A program made the position numbers and the translations under genes. Below the pieces are notes generated by a model that was not told where the DNA came from, searched no databases, and was given only the letters and a program-made list of their open reading frames with translations. Source: Streptosporangiaceae bacterium (GTDB taxonomy: Bacteria > Actinomycetota > Actinomycetes > Streptosporangiales > Streptosporangiaceae). Taken from it: 8,309 bases of DNA. This document shows positions 1 through 7,184 of the stretch, one piece after another. The first letter of the stretch is position 1; the number at the start of each line of letters is the position of its first letter. Location of the stretch: contig JASHQP010000495.1 of NCBI GenBank assembly GCA_030039095.1, forward strand, positions 1-8,309, given 5' to 3'.

Positions 1-748
1 CGGCAGCGGCGGCCCGGTCGAGCAGGAACAGCGTCTGCTGCCTGCCCCTGGCGCCGGCCGCGGGGACCTGGACCGGCCCGGCCCCCGACAGTGCCAGCCG
101 GATGGCCTCCGCCTTGTCCTCGCCCGACGCGATGATCCAGACCTCGCGCGCGGCGGTGATGGCCGGGAACGTCATTGTCAGGCGCGTCGGCGGCGGCTTG
201 GGCGACCCATGCACGGCCACGACCGTCCGCTGCTCCTCGTACACCGCCGGCATGCCGGGAAACAGCGACGCGACGTGAGCCTCGGGGCCGATGCCGAGCA
301 TCAGCACGTCGAACGATGGGACCTGGCCGGGGTCCTCGGGCTGCGAGGCGGCGAGCAGCCAGCGCGCGTAACGCGCCGCCGCCTCTTCCGGGTTGGCGCC
401 GTCCGGGCCGTCCGAGGGTGGCATCGGATGGACCCGCTCGGGGCTGACGTCGACGTGATCGAGGAGCGCGGCACGGGCACCGGTCTCGTTGCGTTCCGGG
501 TCGCCGGATGGCATGAACCGCTCATCGCCCCACCAGATGTCCAGGTGGTGCCAGTCGACGGCGTCGGCGGCCGGGGAGGCGGAGAGTTCGGCGAGGACCT
601 GGGTGCCGATCCCGCCGCCGGTCAGCACCACTGAGCCGTGCCCACGGGCCGAGACAGCGTCCACCAGCCTGGTCACGAGCCGTGCGGCCACGGCCTTTGC
701 GAGCAGCTCCCCGTCGCGGTGGATGATCACCTGAGGCGGCGCGCCGAT
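1..748 (-). CDS. pgl: 6-phosphogluconolactonase (DevB/Pgl type), 3' end cut by window edge
   Basis: Hydrolyses 6-phosphogluconolactone to 6-phosphogluconate, the second step of the oxidative pentose phosphate pathway, in the cytosol. The frame is open for 249 codons without a stop and runs off the window. It reads as a complete family member except for a few C-terminal residues: the last visible stretch, TLFLLDRAAAA, matches the known C-terminal region of actinobacterial Pgl. Visible motifs are TGGG (about 43-46), WWGDERF (72-78) with the nearby N87, and GIGPEAHVASLFPG, which carries the active-site His. In that last motif Ala replaces the more usual Gly before the His. SPKPPPTRLT and VPAAGARGRQQ are also typical. 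The start is uncertain. Spacing to the Shine-Dalgarno and the family N-terminus both favour an ATC codon at 748-746; the first conventional start in frame is GTG at 730-728, with no ribosome site in front. It is the last visible gene of the tal-zwf-opcA-pgl operon, 4 bases after opcA. Confidence 0.93.
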   Translation of the reverse strand, partial: MGAPPQVIIHRDGELLAKAVAARLVTRLVDAVSARGHGSVVLTGGGIGTQVLAELSASPAADAVDWHHLDIWWGDERFMPSGDPERNETGARAALLDHVDVSPERVHPMPPSDGPDGANPEEAAARYARWLLAASQPEDPGQVPSFDVLMLGIGPEAHVASLFPGMPAVYEEQRTVVAVHGSPKPPPTRLTMTFPAITAAREVWIIASGEDKAEAIRLALSGAGPVQVPAAGARGRQQTLFLLDRAAAA

Positions 749-762
749 GGTATTACCTCCCC
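746..762 (-). promoter_or_regulatory. pgl: pgl ribosome-binding site with apparent ATC start codon
   Basis: A strong Shine-Dalgarno, GGGGAGG (762-756), lies in the last codons of opcA and overlaps its TAA stop (755-753). Seven bases later, the ideal distance, comes ATC (748-746) in the pgl frame. No ATG, GTG or TTG is in the pgl frame at this distance. The next in-frame candidate, GTG at 730, is 25 bases from the Shine-Dalgarno. Known Pgl proteins begin roughly 8 to 10 residues before the first beta strand (here QVIIHRD), which also places the start at the ATC. Non-canonical ATC starts are rare, so a strain mutation or a base error remains possible. Confidence 0.5.
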
Positions 763-1661
763 GCGCTCGTGGGCAGGCTGGCCAGGATCTCGCCGTAGAC
801 CTCGTCGGGGTTGAGCCTGCGGAGCTCCTCGGCGAGCAGTTCCGCGGTGTCCCTGCGGTGCAGCGCCACCCGGCTGTCGGGCTGGTCGGGCCGGGTGAGA
901 GTGGCGGTGCGCCCGTCCGGCCGGGTGATCATGATGTCGCCATCGGAGGTTACGAACCGCACCTCGGTGATGCCGGGGCCGGGCGACTCATCGCGGGAGA
1001 ACGGCTGGCCGATCCGGCTGGTCAGCCACGCCGCCAGCAGATCCGCGGTCGGGTTGCGCGGCTCCGCGGACACCGAGCCGCCGATGATCTCGCCGTGCGG
1101 CTGGTCCAGGGTCGCGGCCAGCAGCGAGCGCCAGGGCGTCGCCCTTGTCCAGCTCAGGTCGGTGTCGCCGGGGCGGTAGCCCTCCGCCAGGGCCTCCAGG
1201 GTCCGGCCCGGGGCGCCGGAGGACGCGGCGTCGGTGACCCGGCGCTGCGCCAGCAGCCCGAGCGGGCTGCTGGACGGCGTGGCGGGGCCACCGCGCGGCC
1301 ACCAGGTCACCACGGGCGTGTCGGGCACCAGGAGCGGCAGCACCACGGAATCAGCATGCAGCCCCATCGGCCCGTACATGCGCAGCAGAATGGTCTGCCC
1401 CGGGGCGCCCTCGCCGGTCCTGATCTCGGCGTCGAGGCGCGATTCGGCGCTCGGGTCCCTGGCGATCACCCCCAGCACGCGGCAGGGATGCTCGCGGCCT
1501 GCCTGCGTCGCCGCGCGCACGGCGTCGTACTGGGCGGACTCGTCGGTCATGATGATCAGGTTGAGCACCATGCCCGTGGTCGGGCCGCCCATCTGATCTC
1601 TGGCCCGGGTGAGGGCGTCGTGGATGGCCCTCGTGGTGGTGTCGGTCAGGTCGATCATCAT
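753..1661 (-). CDS. opcA: OpcA, glucose-6-phosphate dehydrogenase assembly/allosteric protein
   Basis: OpcA binds glucose-6-phosphate dehydrogenase and is needed for its assembly or full activity in actinobacteria and cyanobacteria; it is not itself an enzyme of the pathway. The 302-residue product has the family's usual length. Recognisable stretches are the N-terminal helix MMIDLTDTTTRAIHDAL, GMVLNLI (30-36), EHPCRVLGVIARDP (57-70) with the only cysteine (Cys60), LPLLVPDTPVVTWWP in the middle, and a C-terminal RRDTAELLAEELRRL segment. The start is the first of two adjacent ATG codons (1661 or 1658), 8 bases after GGAG. The frame stays open further upstream into zwf, but that stretch is antisense-like reading of zwf in another frame and has no ribosome site. 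It begins 17 bases after zwf ends and carries the pgl Shine-Dalgarno in its last codons, so coupled translation with pgl is likely. The adjacent zwf makes the assignment secure. Confidence 0.93.
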   Translation of the reverse strand: MMIDLTDTTTRAIHDALTRARDQMGGPTTGMVLNLIIMTDESAQYDAVRAATQAGREHPCRVLGVIARDPSAESRLDAEIRTGEGAPGQTILLRMYGPMGLHADSVVLPLLVPDTPVVTWWPRGGPATPSSSPLGLLAQRRVTDAASSGAPGRTLEALAEGYRPGDTDLSWTRATPWRSLLAATLDQPHGEIIGGSVSAEPRNPTADLLAAWLTSRIGQPFSRDESPGPGITEVRFVTSDGDIMITRPDGRTATLTRPDQPDSRVALHRRDTAELLAEELRRLNPDEVYGEILASLPTSAGR

Positions 1662-1678
1662 CGCATTCTCTCCCGGGG

Positions 1679-3214
<1,536 letters not shown>

Positions 3215-3240
3215 CGGAGTTCCTCCGCCGCTCCGCCTCG

Positions 3241-4362
3241 TTACTTCTTCGCCGCGGCCATCTGGGTCTTGATCGTGTCGAGCAGTTCGTTCCACGACGC
3301 CTCGAACTTCTCCACGCCCTGGTCTTCCAGCACCGCCGTCACGTCGTCGTAGTGGATGCCGAGCGCCTCGAGCTGCCGGAATACTTCGCGGGCCTCCTCG
3401 TACGTGCCGGCGATCGTGTTGCCGTGCAACTCGCCGTGGGCCGCGGTCGCGTGCAGCGTGGCCTCGGGCATCGTGTTCACCGTGTCCGGGGCGACGAGGT
3501 CCACCACGTACATCGTGTCGGCGAAGCTCGGATCCTTGACGCTCGTCGAGGCCCACAGCGGACGCTGTACACGCGCGCCCTGCGCGCTCAGCGCCCGCCA
3601 TCGCGGGGTATCGAGCTTCTGCTCGAAGAGCTCGTAGGCCAGCCGCGCGTTGGCCACGGCGGCCTTGCCGCGCAGCGCCTCCGCCTCGGGCGTGCCCAGC
3701 TTGTCCAGCCTGTCGTCGACCTCGGTGTCCACCCGGCTGACGAAGAACGAGGCCACCGAGGCGATCTTGCCCAGTTCCCGGCCGGCCGCGGCGGCGCCCT
3801 CCATCCCGGCCATGAACGCGTCGATCACCTCACCGTAGCGCTGCAGCGAGAAGATCAGGGTCACGTTGACGCTGATCCCCTCCGACAGGCACTGGGTGAT
3901 GGCCGGGATCCCGGCCTCGGTCGCGGGGATCTTGATGAACAGGTTGGGCCGGTCGACCATCCACCACAGCGCCCTGGCTTCCGCAGCGGTCTTGCCTGTG
4001 GTGTCCCTGGCGATCCGCGGGTCGACCTCGAGGGATACCCGGCCGTCGACGCCGCCGGACTCGTCGTACACGGGCCGCAGCACGTCGCACGCCCACCGGA
4101 TGTCGTAGGTGGTGATGTCCCGGCTGGCCTCCTCGACGCTGACGCCGCGCAGCGCCAGGTCCGCCACCTGGCCGTCATAGGCATTGCCCTGTGACAGCGC
4201 CTTGGCGAAGATCGTGGGGTTGGAGGTCACCCCGCGCACGTGCAGGTCCCGTACCAGCTGCTCCAGGTTGCCCGTTGTCAGGCGCTCCCGGCTGATGTCG
4301 TCGAGCCATATGGACACGCCGGCGTCGGTGAGCTGGGCGAGTATGTCGGGCTGAGCGTTCAT
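3241..4362 (-). CDS. tal: Transaldolase (long actinobacterial type)
   Basis: Transfers a dihydroxyacetone unit between sugar phosphates (sedoheptulose 7-phosphate plus glyceraldehyde 3-phosphate to erythrose 4-phosphate plus fructose 6-phosphate) in the non-oxidative pentose phosphate branch. The 373-residue length fits the long actinobacterial/cyanobacterial Tal group. Motifs seen are [12 protein letters not shown] (17-28), [14 protein letters not shown] (43-56), [10 protein letters not shown] (107-116) and NLFIKIPAT (140-148), where Lys144 is the expected Schiff-base lysine. The start is ATG at 4362, 8 bases after AAGGAG (4376-4371). A GTG at 4371 is in frame three codons upstream, but it lies inside that ribosome site, so it is unlikely. 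This is the first gene of the tal-zwf-opcA-pgl block. In many actinobacteria tkt precedes tal; here a solute-binding protein gene does, separated by 175 bases that may hold a promoter. Confidence 0.97.
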   Translation of the reverse strand: MNAQPDILAQLTDAGVSIWLDDISRERLTTGNLEQLVRDLHVRGVTSNPTIFAKALSQGNAYDGQVADLALRGVSVEEASRDITTYDIRWACDVLRPVYDESGGVDGRVSLEVDPRIARDTTGKTAAEARALWWMVDRPNLFIKIPATEAGIPAITQCLSEGISVNVTLIFSLQRYGEVIDAFMAGMEGAAAAGRELGKIASVASFFVSRVDTEVDDRLDKLGTPEAEALRGKAAVANARLAYELFEQKLDTPRWRALSAQGARVQRPLWASTSVKDPSFADTMYVVDLVAPDTVNTMPEATLHATAAHGELHGNTIAGTYEEAREVFRQLEALGIHYDDVTAVLEDQGVEKFEASWNELLDTIKTQMAAAKK

Positions 4363-4537
4363 GGCATTCACTCCTTGCGCCTATCTGGCCCTGACCCCGG
4401 GCCAGGCTCGCCTTCGGGTGCGATAGGGCATCAGGTCGACCCTATCCGCATCGCGGCGAACCTAACCCGCCCCGCTCGTTAAGCGCAGATGAAGTCCGGC
4501 ACGAGTAGCCCCCGGGGGGCCCAGCGGCGCCGTTGCC
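4363..4537 (-). other. Gap between binding-protein gene and tal, with two inverted repeats
   Basis: This 175-base stretch is the longest non-coding gap in the window. Two perfect 7-bp dyads lie in it. The first is GATAGGG / CCCTATC (4422-4428 and 4440-4446) with an 11-base spacer that itself includes the palindrome GGTCGACC at its edge. The second is CTGGCCC / GGGCCAG (4385-4391 and 4399-4405) with a 7-base loop, within 25 bases of the tal start. They could be a repressor operator, a leader hairpin or a weak terminator. Neither is followed by a T-run in the direction of transcription, so intrinsic termination is not supported. TAGGGT within the first dyad could serve as a -10 box, but no convincing -35 is visible 16 to 18 bases upstream. 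A GC-rich palindrome (GCCCCCCGGGGGC) just after the upstream gene's stop also lacks a T-run. Confidence 0.4.
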
Positions 4538-6430
4538 TCATCCGGAGACCTTCGTGAAGTACCACTCCTCCGGGTTGATGAACCCGTAGGCGTTCGGTGA
4601 GAATCCGCGCAGGTTCGACTGGACGGTGACCAGCGTGCCGGGACTGGGCTGCCAGAAGTCTGGCAGCTGCAGCCGGACCTGGTCGGCGTATGCGTTCAGC
4701 GCCGCCTGGGCGCCGCTCGCCGGCGTCGTGGTCGTGGCGGAGATGAGCTTGTCGATCGCCGGGTCCGAGTAGTTGTTCACGTTGCCGAGCGCGCCGGTCT
4801 GGAAGATCTCGTCGCCGGTCGGGTAGTGGTCCGGCTCGAACAGCCACGCGGTGCCATACTGGCCGATCTCCCAGCTGCACGCCGGCGACGAAGAGGAGCA
4901 AGGCTCGATGGTCGCGGCGATCGTGGCCTGGGTCACCTGGTCCAGCGAGATCTGGATGCCCACCTGGCGCGCGTCCGACTGCAGGTCGGCCATGGCGGCG
5001 TCGGTGTACGGCAGGCCGGTCGGGTACATCAGCGTGAACTGGAGCGGCTGGCCGGCCTTGACGCCGGCGCCGCACTCGTCGGCGGCGCCGCCCGGCCTGG
5101 CGCAGGTGGTAACGCCGCCCGGGACGATCTTCCAGCCGTGCCCCGCCAGAAGGGCCCTGGCGGCGGGCACGCTGAACGGGTACGGGTTCACCGACGCCTT
5201 GGCGTCCGAGTACGGGTTGGCCGGCCTGGCGGGGATCGGGCTGTACGTGGGCACCCCGAGGCCGTCGTAGTAGGCGTGGATCCACCCGGTCTGGTCGACC
5301 AGGTGCTGGAATGCCTGGCGGAAGTACAGCTGCCGGAGGATCGCGCCGACCTTCGGGTTGTTGAAGTTAGGCTCGAAGTAGTCGAAGCCGAACGGATAGT
5401 CCGCCACCAGCCGGTAGCCCTGGGCCTTCAGGGACGGCTGCTGCGGCAGGTCGTTGTCGGGCACGTAGCCGACGGATACCTGCTGGCCGGAACTGCCAGG
5501 GCCGCCGCTCGGCGACCCGGCCTTCAGCACGGAGAACTCGGCGCCGGCCGAGGTGAACGGCAGCTCGACGAACTTCGACAGATGTGGCTTGTCCGGGCCG
5601 GAGTAGCGGCGGTTGGGCACGAATGTGGCCATGCCGTCGCTGCTGAGGCCGGCCAGCTTCCACGGGCCGTCCACCACCGACCACAGCGGGCTGGACACGT
5701 AGCTCGCCGTCTTCGCCGCCTGGCCGTTCAGGAAGCTGTACACGGCCCTCGCGCCCGCGGTGGTGGTGTCGGGCAGGTTCGCCGCGTTCGCGGGCCGGGC
5801 GGGCTCAGCCAGGGACGTGCGGTCCCACGCGATCGGCAGCGGGGTGATCTGTGACAGCTCGTTGTAGGTGAACCAGGTCGGGTTGTACCTCGCATTGAGG
5901 TGCAGCCGGATGGTGACGGGCCCGAGCGCGGTCCAGGACACCACGTTGTCGGGAAATTCGCCGGGGACGTAGTTCGCCCAGTCCGCCTTGTTGGCCTCGA
6001 GCATGTTGATCCAGAACCCGACGTCGCGGGCGCTGACGGTCTCGCCGTCGGACCAGACGTAATGCTTGAGCGTGATCGTGACCACACGGTCGCCGTCGCT
6101 GTAGACCGGCGGGTTGCCGATCGAGAGCGGGTAGTCGATCGAGGCCTTCCCCTTGTCCCCGTACCAGTAGAGCGGCAGGTAGAGCAGGGTCTGCAGGTCG
6201 CTGGTGTTCGCGGTGGTGAAGTTCTCGCCGGACACCAGCGGGAAGATGTAGGTCGGCGGCGCGAGCGGCTGCTCGGCGAAATAGGCGGTGCCGCCGCTGA
6301 CCGGGGCGCCGCCGGCCGGGACCGAGGGCGGGCTGCTCGCGGCGCAGGCGCTCACGCCCAGGGCGGCCGCGAGGATCAGCCCGGCCCCGGCCAGCGCCGT
6401 GCGATGGTGTGTGTGTCTGCCCGCCGTCAT
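4538..6430 (-). CDS. Lipoprotein solute-binding protein, ABC family 5 (peptide/nickel type), under TPP riboswitch
   Basis: Extracellular ligand-binding component of an ABC importer, predicted to be anchored to the outer face of the membrane. The 630-residue product starts with a basic n-region and hydrophobic core (residues 10-28) ending in a lipobox VSAC with Cys29 as the lipidation site, followed by a Ser/Pro/Gly-rich linker. The mature part has the family 5 pattern: LYLPLYWYG near 84-91, and VTITLKHYVWSDGETVSARDV (117-137), which matches the usual L-x-W-S-D-G-x-x-x-x-A-x-D-V signature. Two close cysteine pairs (443/453, 511/518) may form disulfides. ATG at 6430 has GGAGG 9 bases upstream, inside the 3' end of a TPP riboswitch, so thiamine pyrophosphate likely represses its translation. 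That suggests thiamine or a pyrimidine/thiazole precursor as ligand, but the fold class usually binds peptides, so the ligand is inference. No permease or ATPase gene is adjacent; partners must be elsewhere. Confidence 0.9.
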   Translation of the reverse strand: MTAGRHTHHRTALAGAGLILAAALGVSACAASSPPSVPAGGAPVSGGTAYFAEQPLAPPTYIFPLVSGENFTTANTSDLQTLLYLPLYWYGDKGKASIDYPLSIGNPPVYSDGDRVVTITLKHYVWSDGETVSARDVGFWINMLEANKADWANYVPGEFPDNVVSWTALGPVTIRLHLNARYNPTWFTYNELSQITPLPIAWDRTSLAEPARPANAANLPDTTTAGARAVYSFLNGQAAKTASYVSSPLWSVVDGPWKLAGLSSDGMATFVPNRRYSGPDKPHLSKFVELPFTSAGAEFSVLKAGSPSGGPGSSGQQVSVGYVPDNDLPQQPSLKAQGYRLVADYPFGFDYFEPNFNNPKVGAILRQLYFRQAFQHLVDQTGWIHAYYDGLGVPTYSPIPARPANPYSDAKASVNPYPFSVPAARALLAGHGWKIVPGGVTTCARPGGAADECGAGVKAGQPLQFTLMYPTGLPYTDAAMADLQSDARQVGIQISLDQVTQATIAATIEPCSSSSPACSWEIGQYGTAWLFEPDHYPTGDEIFQTGALGNVNNYSDPAIDKLISATTTTPASGAQAALNAYADQVRLQLPDFWQPSPGTLVTVQSNLRGFSPNAYGFINPEEWYFTKVSG

Positions 6431-6436
6431 GGCTGA

Positions 6437-6546
6437 ATGCCTCCCTACGCCGGCATTACCCGGTCCAGGTTCAAACGGTCGGTGGCGCGACGGCCGCGCG
6501 GCCAGCCACCCTCTCAGCCCGGTCAGCCCCGAGCTCCCGTGAAGTT
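6437..6546 (-). promoter_or_regulatory. TPP (THI-box) riboswitch controlling the binding-protein gene
   Basis: This aptamer senses thiamine pyrophosphate. Read on the minus strand it has the conserved parts in order: a P2 strand ACGG (6540-6537), P3 as AGCTCGG/CCGGGCT (6535-6529 with 6522-6516, 7 pairs including one G-U), CTGAGA (6517-6512), an optional extra stem GGTGGC/GCCACC (6510-6505 with 6486-6481) capped by GGCC-GCGC-GGCC, the P2 return strand CCGT (6478-6475), GAACCTG (6472-6466), P5 as CCGG-GTAATG-CCGG (6463-6450), and GCGTAGGGA (6450-6442). The final GGGAGG (6445-6440) is also the ribosome-binding site of the gene starting at 6430. There is no room for a terminator, so ligand binding should hide the ribosome site. 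P1 is the part I could not assign cleanly; GAAGCC (6553-6548) can pair with GGC-A-TTC (6441-6435) with a bulge. Confidence 0.92.
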
Positions 6547-6551
6547 TGGCT

Positions 6552-7184
6552 TCATGTTACCGCGGCGCCACCGAAGGCGCCGGACACGACCAGGTCGAAC
6601 GACGACGGCGGCCGGATCAGCCGGAAGTACGCCTGCTCCGCGCGCAGCCAGCCGTCGTCCCAGTCCTCGGAAGAGATCCTGGCGCGGACCCTGCGCAGCC
6701 GCTCGGGTTCCGGCGTGTCGACGAACACCGCGCGGTCCACCTGGTCGGCCAGTTCGGGTGCGGCGGAGAACACCCCCTCGACCACGACCAGGCCGGCGGG
6801 ATCGACAGTGACCACGTCGGCCGGCCCGCCGTCGCTGTCCCAGGTGACACGGCGAAACGACGCACGGCGGCGCGCGCGCAGCGGCAGGAGCGCCTGCTCG
6901 CGAAGACGCCGCCAGTCGTAGTAGCTCGTCATCGGCCGCTGGATGCCCGGCGCGGGAGCCGGTTCGGCGAAGAAGTCGTCGGTGTGCACGAGCGCGGCCC
7001 CGGTCAGCCCCGCGACCTCGGTGGCAATCGTCGTCTTCCCGGATCCGCCGTGCCCGTCGATGGCGAGCACGAATACCCCGGGCGGGCCGGGCCGCCCTGG
7101 CGCCGCCGTGCGCCACCCTGCTACCGCGCCGACGACGTCGGCCGCAGCCGCGGGCCAGGGGCCGCCGCTACAACAGCCGGGCAT
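6552..7184 (-). CDS. P-loop kinase, uridine kinase-like
   Basis: A nucleoside- or small-molecule-kinase-like P-loop NTPase of 210 residues, probably cytosolic. Walker A is GHGGSGKT (44-51), preceded by the strand VFVLAID. HTDDFF (67-72) resembles the substrate-binding DDF(Y/F) motif of uridine kinases, YYDWRRL (88-94) follows as in that family, and VVVEGVFS (133-140) matches the strand carrying the conserved Glu-Gly. DTPEPERLRRVRAR (156-169) resembles the lid region with its arginines. About 40 residues precede Walker A, a longer lead than in typical uridine kinase. Automatic annotation would probably read 'uridine kinase' or 'AAA family ATPase'; the true substrate is unknown. The ATG at 7184 overlaps the end of ctaA by 17 bases and has only a poor ribosome site (CAGG directly before it), so translation is probably coupled to ctaA. 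It ends 6 to 15 bases before the TPP riboswitch, though nothing in the protein shows a thiamine role. Confidence 0.85.
   Translation of the reverse strand: MPGCCSGGPWPAAAADVVGAVAGWRTAAPGRPGPPGVFVLAIDGHGGSGKTTIATEVAGLTGAALVHTDDFFAEPAPAPGIQRPMTSYYDWRRLREQALLPLRARRRASFRRVTWDSDGGPADVVTVDPAGLVVVEGVFSAAPELADQVDRAVFVDTPEPERLRRVRARISSEDWDDGWLRAEQAYFRLIRPPSSFDLVVSGAFGGAAVT
6554..6559 (-). promoter_or_regulatory. Possible -10 box for the riboswitch transcript
   Basis: TAACAT (6559-6554) fits the TAnnnT form of actinobacterial housekeeping -10 boxes and is A/T-rich in a very GC-rich setting. It overlaps the stop codon of the preceding kinase-like gene. A start 6 to 8 bases downstream would begin the RNA almost exactly at the 5' edge of the riboswitch aptamer. 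No good -35 hexamer is visible 17 bases upstream (CGGCGC there), so this is tentative; read-through from ctaA and the kinase gene is the alternative. Confidence 0.25.

Noticed and set aside
230..275. Pgl Glu instead of Asp in GPEAH as an active-site defect
   Set aside because: Glu at this place also occurs in the mycobacterial enzyme as I recall it; the catalytic His is present.
3215..3601. Upstream extension of zwf to a 640-residue protein
   Set aside because: The extra residues are tal read in another frame; ATG at 3214 has GGAGG at 7 bases and begins like known Zwf.
4505..4525. GC-only palindrome after the binding-protein stop as an intrinsic terminator
   Set aside because: Practically no loop and no T-run after it on the transcribed strand.
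4826..5854. 342-residue plus-strand frame opposite the binding-protein gene
   Set aside because: Antisense shadow; Arg/Gly/Val-rich without domain pattern.
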